A DNA stretch of 64,000 nucleotides. Origin: Limosilactobacillus reuteri (GTDB taxonomy: Bacteria; Bacillota; Bacilli; Lactobacillales; Lactobacillaceae). Shown here in pieces: positions 8,542 through 18,766 of the stretch. Numbering within the stretch: position 1 is the stretch's first letter; the number at the start of each line of letters is the position of its first letter. The position numbers and the translations under genes are program-made. Below the pieces are notes generated by a model. The model searched no databases. It worked only from the letters and a program-made list of their open reading frames with translations, and had not been told where the DNA came from. The stretch is from assembly GCF_034259105.1 (NCBI RefSeq), contig NZ_CP139478.1, positions 906,001 through 970,000 on the forward strand. The letters run 5' to 3'.

Positions 8542-9792
8542 ATGGCTGAAAACAACGAAAATAAAAACGATATGTTAGAAGCGCTTGATAGCATTGAACA
8601 AGTTAAGGTGGGCGATGTTGTCAAGGGTGAAGTTTTGGCAATCGATGACGATCGTCAAGCTATCGTTGGTATTAAAGATGCAGGGGTTGAAGGTGTCGTC
8701 CCTGCTAAGGAATTATCAACCAAGCCAGTTGAAGACATCAATGATGCTGTAAAAGTAGGTGACGAATTAGACTTAGTTGTCATTTCTAAGATCGGTAACG
8801 ATAAGGAAAATGGTAGCTACCTTCTTTCTCACCGTCGTCTTGAAGCCCGTAAGGTATGGGATGACATTCAAAAGAAATTTGATGAAGGTGAACACATTAC
8901 CGCCAAAGTCACTCAAGCTGTTAAGGGTGGATTAGTCGTTGATGCTGGAGTTCGTGGCTTCGTCCCTGCTTCAATGATTACTGATCACTATGTTGAAGAC
9001 CTTAATCAATTTAAAGGCCAAGAACTTGAATTCAAGATTGTTGAAATCGAACCAAGCGAAAACCGTTTGATTCTTTCACACAAGGAAATTATTCAAGCTC
9101 AACACGAAAAGGCTGCTGAAAAGGTATTTGCTGAATTACAACCAGGTGATGTTGTTGAAGGTAAAGTTGCACGGATGACTAACTTCGGTGCATTTATTGA
9201 CCTTGGCGGCGTTGATGGATTAGTTCACGTTTCTGAAATTTCATACGATCACGTTGACAAGCCTTCTGATGTATTGACTGCTGGTCAAGATGTTAAGGTT
9301 AAGGTATTAAGCGTTGACCCTGAACGTGAACGGATTTCATTATCCATTAAGCAAACTTTACCAGGACCATGGGATGATATTGAAGAAAAGGCTCCAGTTG
9401 ACAGCGTATTAACTGGTACTGTTAAGCGTTTGACTAGCTTTGGTGCTTTCGTTGAAGTATTCCCTGGTGTTGAAGGTTTAGTTCACATTTCACAAATCTC
9501 ACACAAGCATATTGCTACACCTGCAGATGTTCTTAAGCCAGGTCAAGAAGTACAAGTTAAGGTAATCAATGTTGATCCTGAACACCAACGTCTTGGCTTA
9601 TCAATGAAGGCTCTTGAAGAACGTCCAAAGGAAGACGAAAGCAACAATAACAACGATGAAAACTACCGTGGTCGTCGTCGTTCACGTCGTAACAATAACA
9701 ACCGGAGCTTCATGAACAATGCTCCAGAAGAAGAAAGTGGCTTCTCAATGGGTGACTTAATTGGTGACAAGCTTAAGGACCTACGGAACTAG
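8542..9792 (+). CDS. rpsA: 30S ribosomal protein S1 homologue (four S1 domains)
   Basis: The 416-residue protein carries four S1 RNA-binding repeats starting at about residues 20, 105, 190 and 275 (VGDVVKGEVLAIDD, GEHITAKVTQAVKGG, PGDVVEGKVARMTNFGAF, VDSVLTGTVKRLTSFGAF). The Gram-positive S1 form has four domains against six in E. coli. An Arg/Asn-rich linker (RGRRRSRRNNNN) and a short amphipathic end follow. The ATG at 8542 follows AAGGAGG, so the longer frame from 8518 is not the start. Codon use is strongly biased, consistent with high expression. The role in translation initiation is less essential in low-GC Gram-positives. Confidence 0.95.
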   Translation: MAENNENKNDMLEALDSIEQVKVGDVVKGEVLAIDDDRQAIVGIKDAGVEGVVPAKELSTKPVEDINDAVKVGDELDLVVISKIGNDKENGSYLLSHRRLEARKVWDDIQKKFDEGEHITAKVTQAVKGGLVVDAGVRGFVPASMITDHYVEDLNQFKGQELEFKIVEIEPSENRLILSHKEIIQAQHEKAAEKVFAELQPGDVVEGKVARMTNFGAFIDLGGVDGLVHVSEISYDHVDKPSDVLTAGQDVKVKVLSVDPERERISLSIKQTLPGPWDDIEEKAPVDSVLTGTVKRLTSFGAFVEVFPGVEGLVHISQISHKHIATPADVLKPGQEVQVKVINVDPEHQRLGLSMKALEERPKEDESNNNNDENYRGRRRSRRNNNNRSFMNNAPEEESGFSMGDLIGDKLKDLRN

Positions 9793-9819
9793 TTTCTTAA
9801 ATTAATTATCTTTTAAGGG

Positions 9820-9854
9820 GAGGCTGGGAATTAACTCAGTCTCTTTACTTTTTT
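9820..9854 (+). terminator. rpsA terminator
   Basis: GAGGCTG (9820-9826) pairs with CAGTCTC (9837-9843) and is followed by a T-rich run (tttactttttt). Confidence 0.75.
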
Positions 9855-9873
9855 AAAGGTATTTATACAGTAG

Positions 9874-9984
9874 CGCGGTAGCTGGCTGGATTCCGAACGT
9901 TGATAAATCAACGGCTGGAACGCCTAGCCATCCTCGCGGGGGTGGGAAGACGAAGTCGCAAGCGACTTCTTTCCCACTCCCTCT
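9874..9984. repeat. Structured intergenic element (nested hairpins)
   Basis: Between rpsA and der lie two strong hairpins. The first nests CGCG...CGCG, GGCT...AGCC, ATTCC...GGAAC and CGTTGAT-aa-ATCAACG (9898-9913). The second is GGGAA-N3-GAAGTCGC-aa-GCGACTTC-tt-TCCC, with the inner perfect 8-bp stem at 9952-9969. The second hairpin recurs in related form at 45138. It is more GC-rich than its surroundings and seems non-coding. Confidence 0.7.
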
Positions 9985-10021
9985 TTAATCATTTAAAATA
10001 AAATGAAAGAAGGTGGAAAGA

Positions 10022-11335
10022 TTGGCAAATCCAATCGTAGCAGTTGTTGGTCGTCCAAACGTTGGAAAATCAACATTATTCAATCGTATTGCAGGAGAAC
10101 GGATTTCAATTGTTGAAGATACTCCTGGAGTTACTCGAGACCGTATTTATGCTCATGCTGAATGGTTAGGAAAACATTTTAGCATGATTGATACTGGTGG
10201 GATTGAAATATCAGATCAACCATTATTAACACAGATTCGTCAACAAGCAGAAATTGCTATTGATGAAGCAGATGTAATAATCTTTGTTGCCGATGTAGAG
10301 AACGGAGTGACTGATGCTGATGAGCAAGTAGCACGAATTTTATATCGCTCTAATAAACCAGTGGTTCTAGCTGTTAATAAAGTCGATAATCCAGAACGGC
10401 GTAGTGATATTTATGATTACTATTCTCTTGGTTTAGGGGAGCCATATGCAGTTTCAAGCGTTCACGGTATTGGAATGGGTGACCTTTTGGATGCGGTTAT
10501 TAAAGAGTTTCCTGATAACGCCGCTAATGATGAGGACGACTCCATTCACTTCAGCTTTATCGGTCGTCCTAATGTCGGGAAATCATCACTAGTTAACGCA
10601 ATTTTAGGTGAGAATCGGGTAATTGTATCTAACGTTGCCGGAACTACCCGTGATGCCATTAATACTCAATTTGAAACAGCGGATGGACAAAAATTTACGA
10701 TGGTTGATACTGCTGGAATTCGCAAAAAAGGAAAAATTTATGAGAACACTGAGCGTTATTCATTAATGCGTTCCATGCGGGCAATTGATGATAGTGATGT
10801 TGTACTTGTTGTCCTAAATGCAGAAGAAGGTATTCGCGAATTAGATAAGCATATTGCTGGATATGCCCACGAAGCAGGATGTGGGGTTATTATCGTCGTT
10901 AATAAGTGGGATACATTAAAAGAAAAAGATCACCGAACGATGACAGACTTCACTAATTTGATTCGACAAGAATTCCAATACCTCAGTTATGCACCAATTA
11001 TTTTCGTTTCAGCGAAGACAAAGCAACGGTTAAATCAATTACCGGGATTGATCGAAGAAGTATATCAGCATCACCGTCAACGGATCCAATCGGCAGTCTT
11101 AAATGATGTTTTGATGGATGCAATTGCTGCCAATCCGACTCCAACACAAAATGGTCGGCGTTTGCGAGTATACTATGGGACACAGGTTGCAACCGAACCA
11201 CCAACATTTGTTATCTTTGTTAATGATCCAGAGTTAATGCACTTCTCCTATGAGCGTTATTTGGAAAATCAAATTCGAAAGGCCTTTAACTTTTCTGGTA
11301 CACCGATCCATTTAATCAAGCGTCAGCGGCAGTAA
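10022..11335 (+). CDS. der: Ribosome biogenesis GTPase Der (EngA)
   Basis: Der is an essential tandem GTPase for 50S subunit assembly. Two G domains are visible: G1 GRPNVGKST at residues 10-18 with [12 protein letters not shown] and NKVD, and a second at about 180 ([23 protein letters not shown]), followed by the KH-like C-terminal domain. I choose TTG at 10022 ([10 protein letters not shown], 437 residues), which fits the family N-terminus and follows AGAAGGTGG; a GTG at 10013 lies within the ribosome-binding site. Confidence 0.96.
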   Translation: MANPIVAVVGRPNVGKSTLFNRIAGERISIVEDTPGVTRDRIYAHAEWLGKHFSMIDTGGIEISDQPLLTQIRQQAEIAIDEADVIIFVADVENGVTDADEQVARILYRSNKPVVLAVNKVDNPERRSDIYDYYSLGLGEPYAVSSVHGIGMGDLLDAVIKEFPDNAANDEDDSIHFSFIGRPNVGKSSLVNAILGENRVIVSNVAGTTRDAINTQFETADGQKFTMVDTAGIRKKGKIYENTERYSLMRSMRAIDDSDVVLVVLNAEEGIRELDKHIAGYAHEAGCGVIIVVNKWDTLKEKDHRTMTDFTNLIRQEFQYLSYAPIIFVSAKTKQRLNQLPGLIEEVYQHHRQRIQSAVLNDVLMDAIAANPTPTQNGRRLRVYYGTQVATEPPTFVIFVNDPELMHFSYERYLENQIRKAFNFSGTPIHLIKRQRQ

Positions 11336-11544
11336 AAGTTAAAGAATTCATTGTAAAATGAAAAAACATTAAAAATGCGGCTAGAAGTTGAGAAAACCGC
11401 TTGTCAGCAGGCTTTCACTATGCTAATCTTAACAATGAAATGATACGAACTTCTCGTAGTTATTTCGTTAATTTTGGACCACTCAAAATTAACATTCACA
11501 GACGTGAGTTTAACACTCTCGTTATTCGTGGGAGGTGAAACAAC

Positions 11545-11820
11545 ATGGCAAACAAAGCAGAATTAGTAAGCAATGTTGCTACTGCAACTGGCTTAACCAA
11601 GAAGGATGCTACTGCAGCTGTAGATGCTGTTTTCAGTTCAATTCAAGCATCTTTAGCTAAGGGTGAAAAGGTTCAATTGATCGGCTTCGGTAACTTCGAA
11701 GTACGTCAACGTGCTGCACGTAAGGGCCGCAACCCACAAACTGGAGAAGAAATCAACATTCCTGCAAGCAAGGTACCAGCATTCAAGCCTGGTAAAGCTT
11801 TAAAGGACGCTGTTAAGTAA
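11545..11820 (+). CDS. hup: DNA-binding protein HU
   Basis: A 91-residue histone-like protein that bends and compacts DNA as a homodimer. The DNA-binding arm has [21 protein letters not shown], and the C-terminal [10 protein letters not shown] is classic for HU. A strong GGGAGGTG ribosome-binding site and preferred codons suggest high expression. Its own long leader (11336-11544, about 200 bases without other genes) and a downstream terminator make it a separate unit. Confidence 0.97.
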   Translation: MANKAELVSNVATATGLTKKDATAAVDAVFSSIQASLAKGEKVQLIGFGNFEVRQRAARKGRNPQTGEEINIPASKVPAFKPGKALKDAVK

Positions 11821-11836
11821 TTAACAGTTAAATGTT

Positions 11837-11884
11837 AAAAAGAGACTAGGAAAGAACTTACTCTTCCCAGTCTCTTTTCTTTTT
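11837..11884 (+). terminator. hup terminator
   Basis: AAAAGAGACT-(A)-GGAA pairs with TTCC-(C)-AGTCTCTTTT, followed by CTTTTT. Confidence 0.8.
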
Positions 11885-11956
11885 AAAAGGCCTGTTCAAT
11901 GCTTAAAATCATCGATTGTGATATATTTAAAAATGATAGTAAAAGGAGGGCATAAT

Positions 11957-13222
11957 ATGACCTACTCAGAACAAATGCTTGATCAATTAGAAGCAGGAAA
12001 GTTAAAAGAAGCCCAAAACTCATTTAAACTCGCACTAATTAATGATGATGATGATATGTTATTTAGCCTTGCAGAAGAATTATATGCATTAGGCTTTCTT
12101 CAACAGGCACGAACGATTTACTTAAAATTATTAGATCGTTATCCCGATGAAGACGAATTAAAGACTAATTTAGCGACGATTGCAATTGATGAGGGACATA
12201 ATGACGAAGCTTTATCATACTTAGCCCAGATTAAACCAGACTCGCCAGCTTATGTTCAATCATTACTGGTTGCAGCGGACTTATATCAAACCGAAGAAGA
12301 ATTTGAAGTAACGGAGGAAAAATTAAAAGAAGCTTATGCATTGGCTCCCGACGAACCAGCTGTTGAATTTGCACTCGGTGAATTTTACTTTATGGTTGGC
12401 CAATATTCTGAAGCAATCCAATATTACTTCCAACTAATTAAAAATGGGTATACTGACTTTGCAAAAGTTGATATTGCGGGACGTCTAGGGATTTGTTACG
12501 CTCAGAGCGGTCAGTTTAAGAAGGCTTTAGGGTACTTCAATCAGGTTAAACCGGAATACCAGACTAGTGATATTCGTTTCCAAAAGGGGCTGACCCAACT
12601 TCAATTAGGAGATACTGAGAAGGCAATAAAAACTTTAGAGGATCTTATCAACGATGATAACCAATATGCATCTGCTTATCCTGAACTAGCAAAGGCGTAT
12701 GAAAAAGAAAACAAGTATCAGCAAGCATTACGGGTTGTCCAAGAAGGGCTCAGTGTTGATCAATACAATGAATACCTCTATTCACACGCAGCTGAAATTA
12801 CCAGTCACCTTGGCGATCAAAAGTTAATGAAGAAATACTTGGTAAAGGCGCATGAACTTGCTCCAGAGAATATGACAATTACCTTGCAATATAGTAATTT
12901 CTTGCTTCACCAACACGATGATGAGGCAAATATTAAGCTTTTAAGTCCATTGGTAAAAGAAGATGAGACTGATCCACAATTATATTGGAATCTAGCACGG
13001 TCATATCAACGAACTGATCAGCTTGAATTAGCCGGAAAATATTATGAAGCTGCTTTGCCGGCTTATAGTGAAAATCCAACATTTTTAAAAGAACTAATTA
13101 ATTACTACCGCGAAACTGGTGAAACTGATAAGTTAATGGATGAATTAGAACACTATCTCCGGTTAGTCCCAACAGACACTGAAATGCAAGATCTCTATGA
13201 CCAATATGAAGATTACAAATAA
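11957..13222 (+). CDS. Tetratricopeptide-repeat protein (YpiA-like)
   Basis: The 421-residue protein is a near-continuous run of about ten TPR helix pairs (for example QQARTIYLKLLDRYPDE, GQYSEAIQYYFQLIK, GDTEKAIKTLEDLI, DQLELAGKYYEAALP). Such solenoids act as protein-protein scaffolds; no catalytic domain, signal peptide or membrane segment is visible, so it is probably cytoplasmic. A similar TPR protein (ypiA) occurs between hup-region genes and other housekeeping genes in Bacilli. The ATG at 11957 follows AAAGGAGGG, so the longer frame is not used. Strongly acidic overall. Partner unknown. Confidence 0.85.
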   Translation: MTYSEQMLDQLEAGKLKEAQNSFKLALINDDDDMLFSLAEELYALGFLQQARTIYLKLLDRYPDEDELKTNLATIAIDEGHNDEALSYLAQIKPDSPAYVQSLLVAADLYQTEEEFEVTEEKLKEAYALAPDEPAVEFALGEFYFMVGQYSEAIQYYFQLIKNGYTDFAKVDIAGRLGICYAQSGQFKKALGYFNQVKPEYQTSDIRFQKGLTQLQLGDTEKAIKTLEDLINDDNQYASAYPELAKAYEKENKYQQALRVVQEGLSVDQYNEYLYSHAAEITSHLGDQKLMKKYLVKAHELAPENMTITLQYSNFLLHQHDDEANIKLLSPLVKEDETDPQLYWNLARSYQRTDQLELAGKYYEAALPAYSENPTFLKELINYYRETGETDKLMDELEHYLRLVPTDTEMQDLYDQYEDYK

Positions 13223-13236
13223 TTTTTAATTTAAAT

Positions 13237-13290
13237 GAGACAGGAAACGTTAACGATTTTAACCGTTCTTTACGCTTCCTGTCTCTTTTT
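13237..13290 (+). terminator. Terminator after the TPR gene
   Basis: GAGACAGGAA (13237-13246) pairs perfectly with TTCCTGTCTC (13276-13285); an inner stem (AACG...CCGTT) extends it; a T run follows. Confidence 0.88.
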
Positions 13291-13347
13291 AGTAGTAACT
13301 TAATTTGTTATAATCAACTTTGATTATCAAAATGAGGACATGATTAA

Positions 13348-14559
13348 ATGAAAATAAAACAATTACCAGCTATATTTGAACCAGCACGCCCTGTCTTACA
13401 AAAAATAGAGGAGGCTGGCTACGAAGCATATTTTGTTGGCGGTTGTGTCCGTGACACTATCTTGCATGATGAGATTCATGATATAGATATAGCAACGAGT
13501 GCTTACCCTAGTGAAATAAAGGCGATTTTTAACCACACTGTTGATACTGGAATTGAACATGGTACAGTTATGATTCTCGACCATGGAACGGGATATGAAA
13601 CGACTACTTTTAGAACCGAGTCAGGTTACCAAGACTACCGCCGTCCTGATAAAGTGACTTTTGTTCGTTCATTAAGTGAAGATCTCCAGCGTCGAGACTT
13701 CACAATTAACGCCCTCGCCTTACGCGAAGATGGGGAAGTTATTGATCTGTTTGACGGACTAGAAGACTTGCAAAAACATCTTATTAAAGCGGTTGGCAAT
13801 CCTAATGAACGTTTTCATGAAGATGCTTTACGGATGATGCGGGCTGTGCGTTTTGCAAGTAAGCTTGATTTTGTCATTGATACTGCAACATTAAAAGGGA
13901 TTAAAGAAAATGCACCATTATTAGAAAAAATTGCAGTTGAACGAATCCGGGTTGAGTTAGAAAAACTATTGTTAGGTCAAAATCCAGTAGCGGGCTTAAA
14001 AGATTTTATTGCGACTGGATTGTACCAATATTGTCCAGGTTTGGAAAATGCGCAAGCTGCTTTATCGGCTTTATTAATCCTTAACCAATGGCATTTGGAA
14101 AATGAGGCTCAATTGTGGTCAGTTTTAAGCTTACAACTCCAGCTTGATCAAAAAGAAATTAGTAAATTCTTAAAGAAGTGGAAGACAGCAAATGATTTAA
14201 TTGCGCAAGTCAAAAAGGTAGTTCCAGCAGTCCAAGCAATTCGTCAACGTGCGCTTACACCAACACTAATGTTTAATACCGGTGAAACAGCTCTCCATGA
14301 TGCTAACCAAGTAGCTAAGTTATATGGATGGGCAATTAATGATGAAGAATTGCAAAAAGCTTATCAAAAGTTACCAATTAAAAACGCTAAAGAATTAGCA
14401 ATTGATGGTCGAGCATTAATTACTAAAGCGGGGGTAAAACCGGGACCTTTGATGGGGAAGATTCTTCAGCAATTAACGCTGGCAGTGGTAAATGGCGAGA
14501 TAGTTAACGATGCAACAGCCTTATTAGAAAAAGTAGAAGAGATAACGAAAGAGGGATAA
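13348..14559 (+). CDS. cca: CCA-adding tRNA nucleotidyltransferase
   Basis: Adds or repairs the 3' CCA end of tRNAs using CTP and ATP. The nucleotidyltransferase core shows FVGGCVRD (GG at 31-32), the metal-binding DIDIA (Asp45 and Asp47), the RRDFTINALAL motif and the ERFHEDALRMMRAVRFA neck, followed by a helical body and tail. The length of 403 is usual for the Bacilli class II enzyme. One base separates it from the ABC-F gene, so the two are co-transcribed. Confidence 0.95.
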   Translation: MKIKQLPAIFEPARPVLQKIEEAGYEAYFVGGCVRDTILHDEIHDIDIATSAYPSEIKAIFNHTVDTGIEHGTVMILDHGTGYETTTFRTESGYQDYRRPDKVTFVRSLSEDLQRRDFTINALALREDGEVIDLFDGLEDLQKHLIKAVGNPNERFHEDALRMMRAVRFASKLDFVIDTATLKGIKENAPLLEKIAVERIRVELEKLLLGQNPVAGLKDFIATGLYQYCPGLENAQAALSALLILNQWHLENEAQLWSVLSLQLQLDQKEISKFLKKWKTANDLIAQVKKVVPAVQAIRQRALTPTLMFNTGETALHDANQVAKLYGWAINDEELQKAYQKLPIKNAKELAIDGRALITKAGVKPGPLMGKILQQLTLAVVNGEIVNDATALLEKVEEITKEG

Positions 14560-14560
14560 T

Positions 14561-16471
14561 ATGCAAACAATGCGTGCAGAGAGTCTAACCAGCACATACG
14601 GTGAAAAGACCTTATTTGATAATATTTCGTTTATTATCAATGAAAATGATCGAATTGGACTGATTGGTGTTAATGGAAGTGGAAAGACCAGTCTTCTTAA
14701 CGTAATTAGTGGGGAAGTAAACCCAGAAGGCGGCGGTCAGATTACTAAACCGAATGATTATACGATCGGTTATTTAAAGCAGCAGCCTGAACTTGATGAA
14801 AACAAAACAATCATGGAAGCTGTTTTTGAAGGTAAACAACCAGTCTTCGAAACGATTCGTCAATATGAGCTGGCTCTTGAACGCTTCACAAAGCATCCAG
14901 AAGATCCACAAGCAATTGATCGTTACACAAAAATGCAGGCACGGATGGACCAAGAAGATGCATGGGAAGCAGATAGTCGGGTGAAGACGATTCTGACCCA
15001 GTTAAAGATAAAAGATGTAAGTCAAAAGATTGCTCAACTTTCTGGAGGACAAAAGAAACGGGTTGGGTTAGCACAAGTTTTAATTCAACAGCCAGATCTC
15101 TTATTACTGGATGAACCGACTAACCACTTAGACCTCGATTCGGTAGTTTGGCTCCAAGATTTTCTTCGTAGTTATAAGGGTGCCGTCCTTGTTGTTACCC
15201 ATGATCGGTACTTCCTTGATCAAATTACAAATCATATCTGGGAACTATCTTTTGGTAAACTTTACCACTACGAGGGAAATTATCAGGACTTTGTAGCAAA
15301 AAAGGCGGAACGAGTAGAATTAGCTAAAGATACTGAGAAAAAGAATCAACAGTTATATAAAAAAGAATTAGCCTGGATGCGGACAGGTGCAAAAGCCCGT
15401 TCCACAAAACAAAAGGGGCGAATCAATCGGTTCCACGAATTAGAAGGAAAAATCGGTAATCTTAAAACGGATGAAGATATTGCTATTAATCTTGGATCAC
15501 AACGTCTAGGGAAAGATGTTATTCAATTTAAGGATGCCAACTTAAAATTTGATAATCACCAAATCCTCCATGGCTTCAATTGGCTTGTTCAGGCAGGCGA
15601 TCGAATTGGAATTACTGGTGAAAACGGGGCAGGTAAGACGAGTTTATTAAACGTGATTGCCCAACGTGTCCCCCTAGATAGTGGTGTCCTTAAGATTGGT
15701 GAAACCGTTAAGTTAGGATATTATACCCAGCAAACAGAAGGAATTGACAATGATAAGCGGATGATTAGTTTCTTGTCCGAAATTGCAGATAATGTTACTG
15801 ATAAAGATGGCAATAAGCTCAGCGTTACCCAATTATTAGAACGTTTCTTATTTCCTCGTTTTATGCATGGTACTTTGATCCGCAAGCTTTCTGGGGGTGA
15901 AAAGCGACGATTATACCTCTTAAAGATCTTAATGCAGCAGCCCAATGTCTTATTACTGGATGAGCCAACTAACGACCTTGATATTGGAACATTAACAGTT
16001 CTTGAAGATTACCTAGATAATTTTGCGGGAACTGTAATTACAGTTTCTCATGATCGCTATTTCTTAGATAAAGTGGCTGACAATTTGCTAGTCTTCAACG
16101 GAAATGGAGATATTGAGCGTTATACGGGACGGTTTACTGATTATTTAACTGCTAAAAAGGAAGAAGCAGATAAGGGTAAAGAGCTTAAAAATGATCAAAA
16201 AGCCGTTGCCAAAAAGCAGGCAAGTAAGCAAGAACCAGCTAAGAAAGAAAAAACAAAACTTACTTATGCTGAACAACTCGAGTGGGATCATATTGATGAA
16301 GAATTAGACGCCCTTGATCAACAGCATCAGCAATTAGAAAATGAAATGGCTGAAGCGGCAAGCGATTATACGAAAATTGCTAAGTTACAAAAGCAGCTAA
16401 ATGAAATACAAGAAAAAATTGATGAAAAGACAGCTCGTTGGGAGTATTTAAGCACATACGTTGACGAGTAA
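14561..16471 (+). CDS. ABC-F ATPase (Uup/YfmR-like)
   Basis: A cytosolic ABC protein with two nucleotide-binding domains and no membrane part. Walker A motifs are GVNGSGKTS (about 36) and GENGAGKTS (about 350); signatures are [13 protein letters not shown] and [13 protein letters not shown]; Walker B motifs are [12 protein letters not shown] and [12 protein letters not shown]. The linker between domains carries the ABC-F arm ([18 protein letters not shown]), and a charged coiled coil forms the C-terminus (about 545-636), as in Uup. ABC-F proteins act on the ribosome or at stalled complexes; the YfmR/Uup branch fits best. Confidence 0.9.
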   Translation: MQTMRAESLTSTYGEKTLFDNISFIINENDRIGLIGVNGSGKTSLLNVISGEVNPEGGGQITKPNDYTIGYLKQQPELDENKTIMEAVFEGKQPVFETIRQYELALERFTKHPEDPQAIDRYTKMQARMDQEDAWEADSRVKTILTQLKIKDVSQKIAQLSGGQKKRVGLAQVLIQQPDLLLLDEPTNHLDLDSVVWLQDFLRSYKGAVLVVTHDRYFLDQITNHIWELSFGKLYHYEGNYQDFVAKKAERVELAKDTEKKNQQLYKKELAWMRTGAKARSTKQKGRINRFHELEGKIGNLKTDEDIAINLGSQRLGKDVIQFKDANLKFDNHQILHGFNWLVQAGDRIGITGENGAGKTSLLNVIAQRVPLDSGVLKIGETVKLGYYTQQTEGIDNDKRMISFLSEIADNVTDKDGNKLSVTQLLERFLFPRFMHGTLIRKLSGGEKRRLYLLKILMQQPNVLLLDEPTNDLDIGTLTVLEDYLDNFAGTVITVSHDRYFLDKVADNLLVFNGNGDIERYTGRFTDYLTAKKEEADKGKELKNDQKAVAKKQASKQEPAKKEKTKLTYAEQLEWDHIDEELDALDQQHQQLENEMAEAASDYTKIAKLQKQLNEIQEKIDEKTARWEYLSTYVDE

Positions 16472-16488
16472 AGAAAGGGAACATAAGG

Positions 16489-17451
16489 ATGGCAACAAAT
16501 GTAAATGAAGAGCAATACTTAGACTTAATTCGTTATGTTTTGACGAATGGACATCAAAAGGGTGATCGGACAGGAACAGGTACTAAATCTGTTTTCGGAT
16601 ATCAGATGCGGTTTGACCTAAGTAAAGGTTTTCCTATTTTAACTACCAAGAAAGTCCCATTTGGTTTGATTAAGAGTGAATTACTATGGTTTTTACGAGG
16701 TGACACTAACATTCGCTTCTTACTTCAACACAAGAATCATATTTGGGATGAATGGGCATTTAAGAAGTGGGTGGAAAGTGCTGAATATCAAGGCCCAGAT
16801 ATGGCAGACTTTGGTCACCGCTGGCTTAAAGATCCAGAGTTTAAGCAGGTCTATCTCCAAGAAAAAAAAGCATTTTGTCAGCGAATTCTTGAAGATGATG
16901 ATTTTGCCCAAAAGTATGGCGATTTGGGGCTTGTTTATGGAAGTCAGTGGCGAAAATGGAAGACGAGTCAAGGCGACACAATTGATCAAATCGCTAACGT
17001 TATCCAGCAGATTAAAACTACTCCGGATTCACGGCGGATGATTGTTTCAGCTTGGAATCCAGAAGATGTTCCTTCCATGGCTCTTCCTCCATGTCACACC
17101 ATGTTCCAATTTTATGTTAATGATGGAAAGCTTAGTTGTCAGCTCTATCAACGGAGTGCCGACATCTTTTTAGGGGTTCCATTCAATATCGCTAGTTATG
17201 CCTTATTGACGCATATGATTGCTCATCAATGCGGTCTAGAACCTGGCGAGTTTGTTCATACTTTAGGGGATGCTCACATTTATCTGAACCACCTTGATCA
17301 AGTTAAAGAACAGCTGACAAGAACACCTCATGAAGCTCCTAAATTGATTTTACCTGCTGAACCAAAACCGGTCGATCAATATGAAATGACTGATATTAAG
17401 TTAGAAGGATATACTCATGAGCCGGCAATCAAGGCGCCCGTAGCAGTTTAA
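16489..17451 (+). CDS. thyA: Thymidylate synthase
   Basis: Makes dTMP from dUMP with methylene-tetrahydrofolate. [11 protein letters not shown] binds phosphate, [12 protein letters not shown] holds the catalytic cysteine, and [18 protein letters not shown] and [12 protein letters not shown] are conserved. At 320 residues it has the extra roughly 50-residue segment ([20 protein letters not shown] region) known from the Lactobacillus casei enzyme. It lies 15 bases from dihydrofolate reductase, which recycles the dihydrofolate it produces. Confidence 0.97.
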   Translation: MATNVNEEQYLDLIRYVLTNGHQKGDRTGTGTKSVFGYQMRFDLSKGFPILTTKKVPFGLIKSELLWFLRGDTNIRFLLQHKNHIWDEWAFKKWVESAEYQGPDMADFGHRWLKDPEFKQVYLQEKKAFCQRILEDDDFAQKYGDLGLVYGSQWRKWKTSQGDTIDQIANVIQQIKTTPDSRRMIVSAWNPEDVPSMALPPCHTMFQFYVNDGKLSCQLYQRSADIFLGVPFNIASYALLTHMIAHQCGLEPGEFVHTLGDAHIYLNHLDQVKEQLTRTPHEAPKLILPAEPKPVDQYEMTDIKLEGYTHEPAIKAPVAV

Positions 17452-17466
17452 AAGGAGTGGTTCAAA

Positions 17467-17955
17467 ATGAGTGAGCTGAATTTAATCTGGGCCGAAGATT
17501 TAAATGGCTGGATTGGCAAAGATAATACAATTCCGTGGCATGTTTCGGCTGATATGAAGCATTTTAAGACAAAAACTACTGGTCACCCAATTATAATGGG
17601 GCGAAAAACTTTTGCTTCTCTTGGCAATAAACCGTTGCCTAAGCGAGAAAATATTGTGCTTACCAGTCAGAACATAGATACTGAAGGAGTGAAAGTCGTT
17701 CATTCTTTAGCCGCCCTTAAAGAATATCTTAAAGCAAATCCAAACGAATATTTTGTAATCGGTGGGGCAACGATCTATCAGCAATTACTCCCAATGGCGA
17801 CAAAGCTAACACGAACGGTGATAAATAAGCAAATTGTTGGAGATACAAAAATGCCAACGATCGATTATGACCGTTGGCATTTAGTAAACCGTAATAATTA
17901 TGAAAAAGATGACCAGCTAGTTTGTCGTTTTGAAGAATGGAACCTAAACGTATAA
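17467..17955 (+). CDS. dfrA: Dihydrofolate reductase
   Basis: Reduces dihydrofolate to tetrahydrofolate with NADPH. Typical elements: LIWAEDLNGWIGKDNTIPWH at the N-terminus, MKHFKTKTTGHPIIMGRKTF, and VIGGATIYQQLLP. The length of 162 is normal. It forms a two-gene operon with thyA. Its last 12 bases overlap the end of the convergent hemolysin III gene, so no separate terminator is present here. Confidence 0.96.
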   Translation: MSELNLIWAEDLNGWIGKDNTIPWHVSADMKHFKTKTTGHPIIMGRKTFASLGNKPLPKRENIVLTSQNIDTEGVKVVHSLAALKEYLKANPNEYFVIGGATIYQQLLPMATKLTRTVINKQIVGDTKMPTIDYDRWHLVNRNNYEKDDQLVCRFEEWNLNV

Positions 17956-18588
17956 AAGAATTGAGAAATACATTAATATCGTTCCAATGAGGACAAAGAT
18001 ATGCCAAATCAAATGGGTATATGCAGTTGGCCGGCTGTAAAAGAGGGCCCCAAGAGTAAAGGAAAGTCCTCCTAGTAGGAGCAAGCCGAAGCCAACTGGA
18101 CCAAGCGCACGCCAGAGAGGCATGAAGGCGACTAGACATAGCCAGCCCATTAGAATGTAAATAATGGTTGAATATTTACTTTTATGTTTTAACCAAATAC
18201 ATTTATACACGATTCCAATAACAGATAGGCCCCAAATCACGCCGAAAATTGTCCAGCCTAAACAGCCACGGATACTAACTAAACAATAGGGAGTATAGGT
18301 TGCAGCAATAAGCACAAAGATCATTGAATGGTCGAGAATTTGAAAAACCCGTTTGGCTCGTGTAAAGATCAAGGCATGAAATAAGGTTGACGAAAGGTAA
18401 AAAAGAATTAAAGCACTTCCGTAAATAGTAAAGGTAACAATTCGCATGGGACTACCAGTCTGAACAGCTCTGATAATTAACAAGATCAAGCCAGCGATCG
18501 ATAGTCCTGCCCCGATCCCATGAGTAACTGCATTACCGATTTCTATTAACAAAGTACGCCGATCTCTTGTCTCTTTTTGTGTATCCAT
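17944..18588 (-). CDS. Hemolysin III / PAQR-family membrane protein
   Basis: The 214-residue protein has seven hydrophobic segments and the PAQR/HlyIII pattern: an N-terminal IGNAVTHGIGAGLSIAG with histidine, SSTLFHAL, RVFQILDHSMIF and a C-terminal HLIWHIFVLIG, contributing the conserved His/Asp/Ser cluster that in PAQR proteins holds a zinc ion and may act as a lipid amidase-like centre. The name hemolysin is historical. The ATG at 18588 has AAAGGGG eight bases upstream; an earlier ATG at 18606 overlaps that site. Confidence 0.88.
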   Translation of the reverse strand: MDTQKETRDRRTLLIEIGNAVTHGIGAGLSIAGLILLIIRAVQTGSPMRIVTFTIYGSALILFYLSSTLFHALIFTRAKRVFQILDHSMIFVLIAATYTPYCLVSIRGCLGWTIFGVIWGLSVIGIVYKCIWLKHKSKYSTIIYILMGWLCLVAFMPLWRALGPVGFGLLLLGGLSFTLGALFYSRPTAYTHLIWHIFVLIGTILMYFSILLYV

Positions 18589-18702
18589 CAAAAAACCCCT
18601 TTCCAAAGACCAATGAATTTTTAAAATATTTTTGTTATACTAAATAAATAGTAATTGATCCTACAAAATTAGATAAAATTGAGTATAATAGTACTTGAAA
18701 TA

Positions 18703-18731
18703 AATTATCTAGTTCTCAATACTAGATAATT
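18703..18731. promoter_or_regulatory. Inverted repeat in the degV leader
   Basis: AATTATCTAG (18703-18712) and CTAGATAATT (18722-18731) form a perfect 10-bp inverted repeat with a 9-base centre, 36 bases before the degV ATG and just downstream of a TATAAT at 18684-18689. It could be a repressor operator or a leader hairpin; no T run follows, so it is not a terminator. Confidence 0.5.
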
Positions 18732-18766
18732 ATAGCACAAATTGTTCAGGAAGAGTGGTAAGTTTC

